A stretch of 64,000 nt of DNA from Caprimulgus europaeus (GCA_907165065.1 OU015551.1:744001-808000), one strand, 5' to 3'. Counted from the first letter of the stretch, positions 12,613 through 36,318 are shown. Translations and numbers: made by a program. Notes: generated from the sequence alone by a model not told the origin.

Positions 12613-13712
12613 ATTAATGTCTGCAAAAAGCCAGCTGGTGTTGGGAGCTGCTCTTTGCAACCTGGGCTGAAGGGCTCTAGCTCTCCTCCTCCCACAGAGT
12701 CTGATGGGGACATAGAGCTCAGGGGGGTTTCAGTTCCAGGGGTCTGTCAGATGAGCCTGACACTTTGGCTCTGACTTGCTGGATGAGTTCAAACTCTGGG
12801 GCAAATGCAGACACAATGCAGCGCTGTTGGCACGCTGAAGCTGGAGCATGCACTGGTGCCACATAAATTAAGGGGAAGGCTCCTGTCAGGAAACAACTGA
12901 CATGTTCCAGGTATCTGGTAGGAACAGAAACAGGGGTGCTGCTACAGCCTTGGTGCTGGGGCTTGGGTTTTGGCTATAATTTTTCACTCTGCCCCTTGCA
13001 GAGGCCAGCACTGGCTGCGTGGTGCTCACACCTGCAACCTGACTTGTGTTTTTGGCATGGGGCACTCATGGAAATGTTGAAATGCAGGACTTCTATCAAA
13101 GAAACTGCAGCAGGAATCAATATCAAGAGATCAAAGAGTAAAGACAGTGGAAGTTTTGCCCACTTCCTTGAAAGCAGAGCCTGGCTCCCCGGCAGACTCT
13201 ATTGCTGACATATTTCCTTTGCACACTCAGTGAATTGGTTCCTCCTTGTGACTTGCCAGCGATGCTGCTGAGGCACAGCCACATGTCCATCCCCTCGGGC
13301 TGCTCTGGACAGACCACAGGAGTGTGTCTGGATCCCTCACATCCTGCTGCCACAGACTGGACTGGTGAAGGACCTGCCCGTTCCTGGGTGGATTTCTGCA
13401 CGCAGCCACCTTGCGTGGAGGAAGGGACTGAGGGGCAGGAGCGGGACAGGAATGAGATCTGGTTCTCATTTAACACCTTGCCCTGCTCTCTGTTACTGCT
13501 AACTCTCTCTGGAGCTTGTGTGAGGAGGCAGAAGAAAGTGCAAAGCCACTGGTAGTGTTAAATCCAGGATGGACATCATGGTGACAGGGGCTTTCTGTCC
13601 TCTGGTCTCCTGCAATCATCAAAGATGTTTTCAGTCTCCTCCTACATGCCACTCCCCCACCCCCTACTGCCATTTATCCTGAGCATATTACAGTCTCCCT
13701 TTCCTCTCGCAG

Positions 13713-13876
13713 GAGGTACTGCTCCGAGCTCGCTGCTAACGCTGTACCTGGCTAAGGAGAAAATCCTGCATCCTGCCTTTGAGCTAAAGAGCCAAAGAAC
13801 AGAACAGCTCAGAACAATCCCCCGAGACGAAAGAGACCCGCTGCCCTCCCTGCTTGGCGACCAGCACTCGCTCCAG
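13713..13876 (+). other. Candidate exon of unknown gene
   Basis: A pyrimidine-rich tract ending in ctctcgcag lies just before 13713, and the consensus donor CAG|gtgagt follows 13876. The 164 bases between are open in one frame. It enters with two bases of a codon and leaves at a codon boundary, giving 54 charged residues (containing LYLAKEKILHPAFELKSQ). I recognise no domain and found no partner exons, so this could be a single exon of an unrecognised gene or lncRNA, or chance. Confidence 0.3.
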
Positions 13877-15385
13877 GTGAGTGGTTTTGTCAGCAAATCT
13901 GCATGCATGAACAAGAGGGGTGCCAGGGGCAGGGGCTGAAACAGGACAAGGAGATGGCAGGAGATTTCCTTGGGCATGTGCATGAGAGAACAGCGGGGAC
14001 AGCTCTCACCCTGCCTTAAGACAGGCAGCTTCCCGGAGGGGAGTGCTGTAAGAGTGGGACTGTGTGTTCTGGGCTGGAGTGAAACGCCTGGTGGGCAGCT
14101 GGACAGAGACAACCTCATCACAGGACCTTAGCATGAGTGGGGAGCCCTGGGGAGAACGGCACTTGTCCTCCCAGTGTTGGACTTAGGCCCCAGCTGGTGA
14201 TGGCTTTGTCACTGGAGAGCTCAGCTGGGCTCAAATTCCTGTCCATTGCAGATTCCTCATCCCGTGGCTGCTGCTCTCTCCCAGAGAAGGGTCAGAGGCT
14301 GGACCCTGGGCAGATCCACTCTCCTCTTGTGTCCCTTGTCGTGGTAGGAGTTGGCTGAGAGGGAGCTGGCTGCCAGGTAGTGAGTGGAAAATGGAGATGC
14401 CCCAGCACTTCCCTGAGCAGAAAGCCCTGCCAGGGGCTGCTATAGCAACACGAAGAGAGCTGAGTTCACCCCAGTTGGGCTTGTGAATGGAAATTTTCAG
14501 CATATGCACTTTGGCTGCATTGCATTCAGCTTGTACTGCCCTTCCCAAGGGCAAGCAATGGGCCAGGCTGCAAAGGATCCAACAGCATGAGGGGTGAGGA
14601 TGCCTCCAGCCAGGGCATCCATGAGCCCTCTCTGTCCTGGTCCTCAGGACTGAGAACACCCAGCTAATAGCACAGTGGCTGGATTCAGTGCTCTGGACCA
14701 CGGGCACTGAGCTACTGATGGGGGAAAGCGAGGCAGGAGCAGAGACATGCACTCCTCCTTCGCCATCCTTGCAAAGATGATCCCTGCAAAGCACCTATTT
14801 CACTTGTCTGGTGGTGGAGGGTCTGTAGCTTCCTCCTCTGGAGTGCCAATGATCTGCCCAAAAGCAAGGAGGACTTGAGAGCTGCTACCTGCAATTGTCA
14901 GGCCACTGAGCAGAGTCCTGAGGGTGAAGCATGGCCCTGCCTGCCTTCCCTCCAACAACCTGGCACATCCCTTCCTCACAGGCACTGAGCCTTCCCTCCC
15001 TCCACACGAGGATGGGCTATTTAACTTCTGCCCTACCACTGGGTGACCCAGCACCAGAAACTGTCCACCTTGGAATGACCAGTACAGCCTTCTCAGTGAC
15101 CCCTTGCCTTGCCCCCCCATATCTGACTAGCTTGTGCAAAGCTCTTCCCAACCTCTCTCCTCCTGCAGAGATTCCTCCCTCTTCCCCTCAGAGTGCTTCC
15201 CTGCTGCTACCTGTGGAGACTTCCTTCCTTGGGAATCCTGCTGGTTTTGATGTTGCACATAAGAGCAGTTTCCTTGGAGACGAGAGAAACAGTGGGCTCA
15301 AAAGTGCTGATTATTTCAGTCTTTGGCTGGCTTTCAGCAATGAAAAAAAAGACAGAGTTGCTTTAGTGGAGGGAAGAGGGAACCT
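13877..15385. other. Intergenic stretch, no supported gene
   Basis: It has several medium-length open frames on both strands but no recognisable protein family or splice structure. No repeat was recognised. Confidence 0.4.
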
Positions 15386-15387
15386 GG

Positions 15388-15757
15388 GGTAGAATCATAG
15401 AATCCCAGCCTGGTTTGGGTTGGAAGGGACCTTAAAGCTCACCCAGTCCCAACCCCCCTGCCAGCAGCAGGGACACCTTCCACTAGACCAGGTTGCTCAA
15501 AGCCTCATCCAACCTGGCCAAGAACACTTCCAGGGAGGAGCAGCCACAGCTTCTCTGGCCAACCTGGGCCAGGGTCTCACCACCCTCACACCAAAGAATT
15601 TCTTCCTCAGATCCCACCTCAATCTCCCCTCTGCCAGTTTCAAGCCATCACCCCTTGTTGTGTCACTCCCTGCCCTTGGCCAAAGTCCCTCCCCACCTTT
15701 CTTGTAGGTCACCTTCAGGTACTGGAAGGCCGTTATAAGATCTCCCCAGGGTAGCTG
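15388..15757 (-). mobile_element. CR1 LINE 3' fragment
   Basis: This reverse-strand copy starts with the inverted tail ('agaatcatagaatcccagcc'). It continues through the CR1 3' UTR into the end of ORF2 near 'gttataagatctccccag'. It is the inverted counterpart of the plus-strand copy at 8000-8455. It is truncated and non-coding. Confidence 0.9.
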
Positions 15758-16784
15758 TGGTCGAGGAGGGGACGCCTGGCTCTGACATTGTTTTCCCCCA
15801 TTGTTTTTTGCCCAGGTGCCGCTCGGTGCCCACGGCGGCGGTGTGACAGCACACGCTGTACGAACACCGCTGCTTTGGGATGGCACTGCCACTCTTCCCC
15901 CTGTCCCTGCAGGCTGGTAAACCTGGGAGAGACTTTGTGGTGGGCATGTCTAATTTGACTGACTCCTGTCAGTCCCAGGAGTAAAAGTGACTAATTAGAT
16001 TAACCCCTTGTGCACTGTTCTGGGCAGACATTAGTGATAGCGCGACAGCAGCGTAAGGTCCCAGCATTTCAGTCGTTGTCTCCCATCCATCTGGTCTGAG
16101 TAGTGACAACTGGATTTGTCCCACCTGGGAGCCTGAACCCTCTGGAGACTGGAGCTCTCCTCTGCTGTGTTGGCCACAGTTTTTTGCCTTCCCTGGTGTT
16201 GGTGATGTGATAATCAGCTGGCATCTCTTGGACTCGTTAACAATCAGAAAGCCGTGCCCATAGGTAGGGGGAGCTGGGCACAGGCTGACTGATGATGCTC
16301 TCTCATGAAAGAACAAAGTCCTGGGCAAGAAGGCAGATAAAGTCTTCACTTGCACTTCTTTACCTTCTGCAATCCCACCCACCATGGCAAGAAAGCCCTG
16401 CAATTCCATGTTGGTGGTCAGGACCTTCCTTGTCCCAGAGGAGCATCTTACAGCAGATCCACTTGCCCAGTAGCTTCCCCTCTGCTGAGACACCCCTGGG
16501 GCTCTCATGGGCTGTCCAACAGCCACAAAAGACACTTGGCCATTTCCATGAGGCAGCATTTTCTTGTTTATCTTTCAGTGTGGTGCAAGTGCTGTGCAGG
16601 GGTTAGAGGGTGAGGGAAGACTGGGGAACCAGACCATGGCCCTGTACTAATTACCCTGTACTAATTACACATGTAAATCAGCTCCAGGACGCTGCCAGGG
16701 ATGGGGTGTATCAGTGTTGTCTGGAAAGTCCTGTAAAGCTTTGTCTCACAGCACATCAGCAGAAGATGGAGCGATCACAGCCTG

Positions 16785-17325
16785 GCTGAGGTTGGCAGGG
16801 ACCTCTGCAGGTCATCGAATCCAACCCCCATCTGCTCAAAGCAGAGTCAGCCACAGCTGCTTTCTCAGGACTGTGTCCAGTCAGCTTTCAGCTTCTTAAT
16901 ATCTCCACAAATGGAGATCCCACAACCTCTTGGGCAACCTGCTCCAGTCTTCAATCTGCCTTACAGTTAAAAAGCCTTTCCTCATGATAAAGAAGAATTT
17001 CCTGGTACTCAATTCATGCCCACCATCTCTCACCTGATCACTGGGCAACACTGCAAAGGGTTTGGCACTGTCTTCTTTACACCCTCCTTTCAGGTAGGCA
17101 TTGCTAAGATTCCCCTCAGCCTTTCCTCCAGGCTGAACAGTCCTGGCTCTCTCAGCCTCTCCTCATGAGAGATCTCCAGTCCCTTCATCATCTTCGTGGC
17201 CCTTGGACTCTCTCCAGTGTGTCCATGTCTCCTGTACTGGGGAGCCCAGAACAGGACACAACACCCCAGCGTGGCCTCACCAGTGCTGAGTAATGGGGAA
17301 GGATCATCCCCCCTGACCTGATGGC
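16785..17325 (-). mobile_element. CR1 LINE fragment
   Basis: The minus-strand CR1 3' region begins near 'gacctctgcaggtcatcgaa'. It runs through the ORF2 end ('tccaggctgaacagtcctgg', 'ctctctcagcctctcctcat') to 'tgtactggggagcccagaac'. Its divergence from the neighbouring copy at 17452-18130 suggests a different, older insertion. Confidence 0.9.
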
Positions 17326-17451
17326 AAGAGCAGAGCAGAGTTTCTGAACCCTGGTGCTGATGTCACCTTGGATCTCCAGAGAGCTCTGGGGTCCCAGGGT
17401 TGATATATGGGATGGAGGCCCTCCAAAAAGGCTGCACTGTTGTTGGTGGTT

Positions 17452-18130
17452 TTCAGAATCACAGAACTGTAGGGGTTGGAAGGGACCTCAGGAGATCATC
17501 CAGTCCAACCCCCCTGCCAGAGCAGGGTCCCTACACCAGGTTCACACAGGAAAGTGTCCAGGTGGGTTTGAACATCTCCAGAGATGGAGACTCCACACCC
17601 TCTCTGGGCAGCCTGGCCCAGGGCTCCGGCACCTTCACAGTGAAGAAGTTTTTCCTTCAGTTTGTCTGGAACTTCTGGTGTCCCAGTTTGTGCCCATTGC
17701 CCCTTGTCCTGGCACTGGGCACCACCAACAAGAGCCCGGCCCCATCCATTTGGCCCCACATTTCAGATATTGATAGACATTGATCAGATCCCCTCTCAGC
17801 TGCTCTTCTCCAGGCTGAACAGTCCCAGCTCTCTCAGCCTCTCCTCACACAGGAGATGCTCCAGCCCCTCAGCATCTCCGTGGCCTCCACTGGACTCTCT
17901 CCAGCAGTTCCCTGTCCCTCTGGAACTGGGGAGCCCAGAACTGGACACAGCACTCCAGATGTGGCCTCACCAGGGCAGAGTAGAGGGGGAGGAGAACCTC
18001 CCTGGACCTGCTGGTCACGCTCTTTTCAATGCCCTCCAGGAGACTGTTGGCCTTTCTGGCCACAGAGCCCACTGCTGGCTCATGGCCACCCTGCTGCCCA
18101 CCATCTGGACCATACAGAGTAGTGAAATGC
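17452..18130 (-). mobile_element. CR1 LINE fragment with ORF2 C-terminal part
   Basis: The reverse strand encodes the typical CR1 ORF2 tail (segments [20 protein letters not shown] and [20 protein letters not shown]). The CR1 3' UTR and an inverted tail near 17455 follow. It is one of the better-preserved CR1 copies here, but it is 5'-truncated and not a functional element. Confidence 0.93.
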
Positions 18131-18139
18131 ATTTCCTCT

Positions 18140-20740
18140 TCACCCAGGACAGTCTAACCCTGGCTGTTGTCTGGACAAAGCCAGACCAAAGATCTCCTGC
18201 AGTTTCCCCTCATACTCAAACCATTCACAGCCCCGTGACCCCAAGGGCTGTTGCTCGTGACTGGAGTGAGAGCGGAGCCGTGCGCAGACGTGGAGTAGAT
18301 TTATTTCCCGTGGGCTTAATTGTAGTTTCTGTTCTTGTTGTGAAAGAGAGCTGAGACATGCAAAGCTCTGTGTGGACACTGAGCTTACCCCACTGGTTAC
18401 AAACACAACAGTGGAATGGGTTCTCTGTGGGCAGCACAAACTCTGTTCTCCCTGGAGAAACTCAACGCATCACTGCTACGCAGGACTGACCTTCCCTGGC
18501 CAGCACCACTGCCCTGACCTCCTGGGAGCTGCTCTCCTCTTGGAACTGAGCCGTCTCTTAGCTGTGGAGCTCTGAGCCCATCTCCTCCTGCTCCCCCCAG
18601 AATCCTGCCCCCAGATGCAGCCCTAGGGACACACAGCGTTGGGCACGACAGGGCACCAAACACTCCCCAGCTTCAGGGACCTTCCTGTAGGGCTCTGCAG
18701 GGCTCCCCCAGACACCAGGGAACAGGTAGATGGAGAGTCTACACACCTGCCCAGTGCACAGACAAAAATAGCCACGAAATTCTGTGTATCTGATGTGGTT
18801 TGGTCTGTCTCCACCAGTGATCATAAGGGGATCTTCCTCTCTGTCCATGCCTTTAACCACCTTTCACACATGATCCTGGCCAAAGGGTTTTTAAAACAAT
18901 CTGGTTGATCTGGCACTGAGGTTGCACCCTTCCTGATGTGGTTTTTTTCCTTCAGTCTGATGAGTAAGTTGCCTTTGACTCCTGCTGCTCTCCCTGGTTC
19001 TCCATTTCAGCACGCTGGCCTTTCTGCTGGAGGGGGGCGCGGGTCAGGCCGGGGGGGGCTGTGTCCCTTGGACGAGTCTGTAGTCAAAGCTTTAAATTCA
19101 AGAGAACATTTCAAGAAGTTTCTCTGCTGTGTGCAAGATTTTGCTCTCAGTTTCTAAGTTTGGAACTACTCAGTTCCTGGTGTTTTAGGGGATGAGACTC
19201 TCCCCACGTGCTCCCAGGAGAGCTCGGCCCCTGGTTTCACCACTGGCTTCACCACCGCAGAGGGACAGCGGGGTTGGGTTTGTGCCCAGCTCCCCCCTGT
19301 GCAAATGTCAGACAAACTTGAGAAAAGCACCCAGTAGGTTGTAGCATTCGGGCATATTGGCATCTCCTTGTCACAGATCTGAGAAGATCCTTTGGAAAAT
19401 GGAAGGGTTTCCATGTCCTGGCATTGTTTACATTTGTTTCATAATAAAACGGTATTTAAGGACAAGGGGCCAGTTTGTGACAAGGGGATGACAGTAAGCC
19501 CTGATGGGGCCACACTTGGCCCTCCAGTGAAAGTGCCACCTGGGGTTGTGTGGTGGCCAGCTCCTCCTTCCCTTCAGCGAGGATTCTGTTACCTTCTGTC
19601 TTTCAAACGCCCACGGGAAGGTGCTGCACACGGGATCGTTTCAGCTTCTCTGCTGCTGGCTGCTTTAGCAGAGACAAGGCACGAAGAGGAGGGATGTTCT
19701 TCAATGTACAGCACAAGTTTGAACAGATGCATCTCAGTTCTTCCCAAGATTTCCTGTTTTCTAGCTCTTTCTATGTTCTTAAGCACTATTGTCCTCCTCC
19801 CACCATGTTGGAAATCTTCTCCCTGGGTAGACAGGAAGATAACCACACAAAAATCTACAAAGAGCAGGACAAAAAAATATAGAAAATATAGTGTAAAAGT
19901 CTTCCTTCCCCATTTTTGACTTTCACCATCTTCTGACTGATGTCCCTAAAGCAGCCAAAATTCCACTGTTCGTGTGAAACCTCATTGCCAGGAACTGGGC
20001 ATTAGTTTTGCAACACTGAACTTTCTTGCAAAATATCCTGTGCTTCCTGGTTCTGGCCTTGGAGTTATCTCCAAAAATGTTCTCCCAAATATCCTGGTGC
20101 TTCTGCCAGAGTGGAGCCTGGAGAAGGAGCCACGATTAGGAGAACCTTCACCAAGAGAGCAAAGCCACAAGAACATGGAAGGAAAACCCAAGGCAGCCTG
20201 TTAACCTGCAAGAATACTTTGATGATTTGCTGCAGCAATCTGAGAACTTCCAGCTGATGCAATAGAGAATATTGACACAATCTCAGCAGTGCAGAGGGAA
20301 TGTGCTGTGGAGGGGGCTGCTCTGTTGCAAAATATGCAGATGGAGAAAGGAAGCAAGTCAGCAAGAGGGTGGGGACATCACTGGAGCAAATTCTGCTGGT
20401 GAGTTCCTTCTGTGTGATAAGTTTTGCTCTGAGAAGGTTGCTGAGCTTATGGAGGAACACAGGATCACGTTACTAACCCTGAGCTTTCCATATCAAAATA
20501 GAAATTGCATTTGGTTTGCACAAAAAGACATTTTCCAGTGGATGGGGAGACCTCTGGAGAAAAGAGCAGGTGAGTCCCTTTATATGTGTGGGTTCTGCTC
20601 CCACCTTCCCTGTGCAGGAATTGGTGCCTTTGCTGTGTTATGGTCCAACTCCGAGAAAGGTGAGGGCTGGAGGAGAGGTGAGTCTGTGTTTCTGTACTGG
20701 CTCGACACAGGTCTCCTCAGGTCCCCATGGCCAATGGGAA
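18140..20740. other. Intergenic stretch, no supported gene
   Basis: No convincing gene was found. A few GT-rich donor-like sites, for example after 20571, are isolated. No repeat was recognised until the tandem array at 20743. Confidence 0.4.
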
Positions 20741-20742
20741 GG

Positions 20743-20988
20743 TTGGCTTCCAAGCCTGTGGTGGGTGATTTCAGAGCCCTCAGTTGGCTTCCAAGCCTGT
20801 GGTGGGTGATTTCAGAGCCCTCAGTTGGCTTCCAAGCCTGTGGTGGGTGATTTCAGAGCCCTCAGTTGGCTTCCAAGCCTGTGGTGGGTGATTTCAGAGC
20901 CCTCAGTTGGCTTCCAAGCCTGTGGTGGGTGATTTCAGAGCCCTCAGTTGGCTTCCAAGCCTGTGGTGGGTGATTTCAGAGCCCTCAG
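20743..20988. repeat. 41-bp tandem repeat, six copies
   Basis: Six essentially identical units begin at 20743, 20784, 20825, 20866, 20907 and 20948. Each starts ttggcttccaagcctgtg and ends ttcagagccctcag. The near-perfect identity suggests recent expansion. Two overlapping open frames run into it on the plus strand, but they are products of the repeat. Confidence 0.95.
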
Positions 20989-21189
20989 TGTGACCCTTCC
21001 CAGTTTGCTATAGAGATGGGAGCTTTGCACGTCCAAGTAAGGTAGCACCTCACCTTCCAGGAAGGTGTGCTGGGTTGTTTGTTGAAGAGTGACTGGTTTG
21101 GGAGTGCAGAAAGAGAGGTTTGGGGGTTTGAAACTTCCTTTGGTGGTTCTGCTTTTAGAAGTGATCACCTTAAGTGACAATCCCTGCAC

Positions 21190-22540
21190 CGCATCCCTGC
21201 TGACTGGAAGGTGGCCAATGTAGGGGGTGAGGGAAGACCCAGGAACCTACAGAGCTGTGAGTGTAACCTCACTTCCTGGAAAAATGATGGAGAAGATGAT
21301 CCTGGGTGCTGCTGAAAGGCACTGACAGAACAATGCCATCAGCAGGCACGGTCAGCGTGGCTCCCCAGAGGAAAGGCCTGTTTCACCAAGCTGATGTCCT
21401 TCTGGGACGAGGTCCCCCAGCCAGTGGACGAAGGGCAGGCGGTGGATGTAGTCTTTCTGGGTTTTACTCAGGCTTCTGATCCTGCCCCTCACAGCATCCT
21501 TCTGGGCCAGTTGTCCACCTGTGAGATGAGCAGGTTGATGATGAGCTGGGTGAAGAACTGGCTGAAGGGCAGAGCTCAAAGTGTTGCAGTGAATGGGGCT
21601 GCATCTGGCTGGTCCATGATCTGGATGCTGGAGTCGAATGCCCTGTGAGCAAGCTTGCTGCCAACAGCAAACTGGGAGGTGGTGTTGACTCCCTTGAGGG
21701 ACAAGAGGCCTTGCAGAGGGATGTGGATAGATTGGAGCTTTGGCCACTGATTAATGGGATGAAATTGTTAAATTAGTCCAAGTGCCAGATTCAGGACTTG
21801 GGAGGGAGGAGTCCTGGGCACAAGTCTAAATGGGGAGAGGAGCAGTTGGTGAGCAGCCCTGTAGAAAGTGATCTGGGGGTGCTGAGGGACAGCAGGCTCC
21901 AGAGGAGCCAGCAGTGTGCCCTGGCACCAAGAGGACAAACTGCATCCTGAGGGCATCAAAACCCCCTCCAGGACCAGTCAAGGAGGGGACTGTCCTGCTG
22001 TGCTCAGCACTGGTGGTGCCTCACCTGGAGCACTGTGTGCAGCGCTGGGCCCCACCATGTGTGAAGGACGTGAAGGTCCTCGAACGCCTCCAGAGGAGGG
22101 CAAGTGAGCTGGTGAAGGGCTGGAAGGCACGTCCTGGGGAGCAGCTGAGCACTCTGGGTTGGTCTGGTCTGGGGAGAAGGAGGCTGAGGGGTGAGCTCAT
22201 GGCTTTCTGCAGCTTCCTGAGGAGGGGCCCTGGAGAGGGACGTGCTGAGATCTTCTCCCTGGGATCCAGGGACAGGACGCCTGGGAATGGCTCAGCTGTG
22301 CCAGGAGAGGTTCAGATTGGACATCAGGAAGCAGTTCTTTACCCAGAGGGTAGTCAAACCCTGGAACAGGCTTCCTCAAGAGGTGGTCGATGCCCCAAGC
22401 CCATCAATGTTTAAAAGACATTTGGACAATATCCTTAATAACATGCTCAGCCCTGAACTGGTCATGCAGTTGGACTAGAGGATCATTGTAGGTCCCTTCG
22501 AACTCCAAGAGTCTAATCTAGTCTAGTCAAGACCAGTCTA
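21190..22540 (+). mobile_element. Long CR1 LINE fragment (reverse transcriptase region to 3' end)
   Basis: The plus-strand sequence carries decayed reverse transcriptase-domain words around 21190-21640. It continues into the ORF2 C-terminal part (VVPHLEHCVQRWAPPCVKD near 22010; LFTQRVVKPWNRLPQEVVD near 22340-22395) and the 3' end at 'ggatcattgtaggtcccttc'. Frames are broken several times. A short degenerate tctagt/tctaat tail follows to about 22550. At about 1.35 kb it is the longest CR1 copy in the window. Confidence 0.9.
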
Positions 22541-22552
22541 ATCTATTCCACT

Positions 22553-24675
22553 CTCTCCCACCCCACCAGCTGCTGACTGTGCAGACAATCACTGTTCTCA
22601 CCGTAAGGGCAGTGAGCTCTGGGACTGACTCCTGGAAATCCTGCAGACAAAAGGAGATGGATCACAACAGGGATTATTCAGTGAGTCTGTGCTGGTAAAG
22701 GGTGAGACCTCAGAGGTGTCCTCTTCTCTGTAGAGTCAGTGATGCCAGTAACTGGCAAGACTGGAGGACACAAGATGTGTGAAAGTCCTGGTTCATTGAA
22801 ACCTTACAGCTGATAATTTTGTTTGCTCGACCCTATATCTGAGAGGCTACTAAAAAAATACCACAAGTTCTGGGGCACAGGGGGTTGAATCCACAGTTTC
22901 TGAACCTACAGCGATGTTCAGGAGGCACAAACTCAACTCACTGAAGGAATAAACACTTGGCAGTTCCTATCTCTCATGTGTAGCTGTGAGAAGTAGGACT
23001 GGCAGTGAGAAGGAGGAGGACAGGCAGGGTTTTACCCAGTCTGATGCATGTTGGTTCTATCAGCAGATAAAAGCAGAGGTGGTGTCACAAGAAAGTGAAA
23101 GTGTGATCAAACTGGAACCAGCGGATCCAAATGCACAGAATGCTTTTTGCTAATCCAGAAGGTTGGGTGATGTGGTGGCTTGACCCACAGTGGCACCATG
23201 GGGTCCTGCACTCACTCCCCCACCCGGTGAGGTGGGATGGGAGACACAACACAGGGGTCATGGATTAGGATGGGGACAGGGAGGGCTCAGTCACCAGGGA
23301 TGGGCACGGGCAAAACAGACTCAACTTGGGGCACAAAAATCAATTTCATTTGTTGCCATTTCATCAGAGCAGCACAGTGAGACACAACAACCACATCTGA
23401 CAGCACCTTCCCCCACCCCTCCCTTCTGCCCGGGCTCCAGTCACTTTGCTCCCAATTTCTCCACATTCTCCCTGACAGCAGCACAGGGGACAGGGAATGG
23501 GGGTTCAGTCAGGTCACCTCTGCTGCTCTTCCCAGCATGAAATTCCAGGAACAAGATGGTCCAGAGCAGCTTCCCATGGAGTCAGGGACCTCTTTGGGCT
23601 CAGCTCCTGGCTCCAGCATGGGAATATCCATGGGCTGCAGACTCACCCCTTACTCTGGGGGTCCACCCCCACTCTGGCAGGGAGCGACTCTCGGGGTCAC
23701 AATTCCATCACACTTGTCTCAGGCTCAGCTTCTCTATTCCAGCGTGGAGGCCTCCATGGCCTACACATGGGTCTCTGCTCCACCATTGAACTTAACTTCC
23801 ATGGCTGCAGAACCTCCTTTGCCTTCTCCTGCTCCATCAGGTGAACTGTGTGTCTCGAGGTCCTCTGTCCCCCTCTCCTCCTCTTTTCTCTGGCAACAAA
23901 GCTCTCTGTCTGTCTGTCTGTCCTTTGGTTTTGGCTGATGGTTGTCTTTTGTTAGGTCAATGGCTTCTCCTCCAGGTTCTCTCCACCTTCTTCTTTTCAG
24001 GACAGTCCTTCCCCTCACACATGGATTCACAGAGGTGTTTCTCTGGTGCTCACTGGCTCAGCCTGGGCTGGGGGGTCTCTGCCTTGGAGCCAGGGGAGCT
24101 TGTTGCTCTCACAAGGTGGCCCTTCACCCACTACCAAAAACACTCCCTCCCCACACCCCAAACCCAACACAGGTGACCACAGCAGCACTGGAAAGTTCCT
24201 GCAGCAAAAGCCCAGAATCTTTGCCGGGGGTCTTCACACAGCTCAGCCTTGGGAAGGCTTAGAGTGACTTGGTTGGGACACCTCAGGTGTCTCTCCATGA
24301 CTCTGGACCTCATGAAGGCATTAGCATCTGTGCAAACAAATCTTCTATCAGAATGCAGCTTTCCCTCCATCTGTCTGTTGGAAATGACCTTGGGATGTTC
24401 TACCATGAACCAATTCCTCTTTAAGGTAACGTCTCCAGTTCATGACAGGCCAAATGGCAGACACTAGATGTGTGTTTTATAGAGTGTAATCCCAGTTGTG
24501 ATGGTTTCTTTGACTTAAATTTAGGATTGCAAATGGAATAGCTCTTATTTGACTTGCAACACCAAAGAAAGATCTTTCAGCACCTGCTGATGTGCCAAGG
24601 TGACCTTGTTCTTCTTTGGTTTCATCTAGTCTTGTGTTTTCTTTGCAAACTCCTGGGAACAAGAATCATTTTCAG
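22553..24675. other. Intergenic stretch, no supported gene
   Basis: I saw nothing coding that I could support. A short ctgt microsatellite lies at about 23905-23922. Confidence 0.4.
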
Positions 24676-24747
24676 ACCTGGTGTGTGTCAAGGCACAATG
24701 ACAGTAGGAAACAGCGCCTGCAGAGGCAGGCAGTGATCCTCCTCACG
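24676..24747 (+). other. Candidate untranslated exon upstream of SLC1A6
   Basis: An acceptor-like 'cattttcag' precedes 24676 and a good donor (acg|gtaaga) follows 24747, leaving a 72-base exon-like block about 0.85 kb before the SLC1A6 start codon. The first coding exon of SLC1A6 is itself preceded by a strong acceptor-like tract (cttctccctgcccag, ending at 25573). A 5' UTR exon spliced onto it is therefore plausible. There is no direct evidence of transcription. Confidence 0.25.
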
Positions 24748-25599
24748 GTAAGAACCGGTGGATGGCTGGTGCCTTCTAGCAGCCAGAGTGGACAGGTCTG
24801 CCTGGGTAGCCCCCTTGTTCTTTTGTTCTGAGGAATATGAGAATAACAGTAAAAAATCAACAGTTGAATAACAGTAGACTGCTCCAGGCCTTGCAGCCAG
24901 TAGGTAATGGAGCAGAGTTGGTCCTTTATTTACCTCTTTGGAGGAGATTTGATCTTGATCTCAGTAATTGTGAAGACAGGTTAACTCTATCAGTGCAGTT
25001 GGACAAGAGATACTATTTGAAAGCCCTGTTGTGCTTCAAAGGAAAGTCAGTAAAGCTCTATCCTCAGGCTCCACTGGAGGCAAAGGGATCTGTTCCCTTC
25101 TGCAGAAACAGCTGGAGCTGCTCACTGTCCTGGGGAAAGCTGGTCTGGTAGGGCTCTGTCCATCTAGGAGGTAAGTTGCTTGCTGCTTGGTCATGTTTGG
25201 AACAGTTTGTGTACAGGAACTGGTTTTATTGCCAGGTAATAGAAATTCATTCCTGTCCAAACTGATAAAACTCCTAAGAACAAGCCTGGGTGGCTGTGGA
25301 GCCCTTTCTGGCTGCTCAGGCCACCACAAGCCCTTCCTCAGTGCAAGTTGGGGGCTACAGAGGCCAGATCTTCTCCAGAGACACCAGACCAGTTGTGACA
25401 AGACCCTGGCAGCCCTTTTAGATGCCTTTCCCCGAGGTCTGCTCCTCGCAGAGGAGCTCATTAATCAACTCTAAATAAACCTGCTCAGTTCCCCAGGGAA
25501 ACGACCTAAAAACGAAGGCGAGGTGCCGGGTGCTGCAGCTCACGCTTTCCCTCCCGCGCTTCTCCCTGCCCAGCGTAGGCAGAGCCGTGTCCTGGGACC

Positions 25600-36156
<10,557 letters not shown>

Positions 36157-36318
36157 AATCGAGCAGCAGAGTGCAGGTTAATGCTGTAAAAAGCCAAGAA
36201 ACAGAAGTCCATAGTGGAGGACAGAGACATCCACTCTCCGAGACGCACACTGTGCTCCCCGCTCTGCCACGTGCAGTCTTCCCTGCTCCCGTTTCTCTCA
36301 CATCTCTTTCTGACTGGC

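Noticed and set aside
20743..20988. CRISPR or protein-repeat array
   Set aside because: The units are directly adjacent with no unique spacers, and the open frames are not supported by any splice structure or family.
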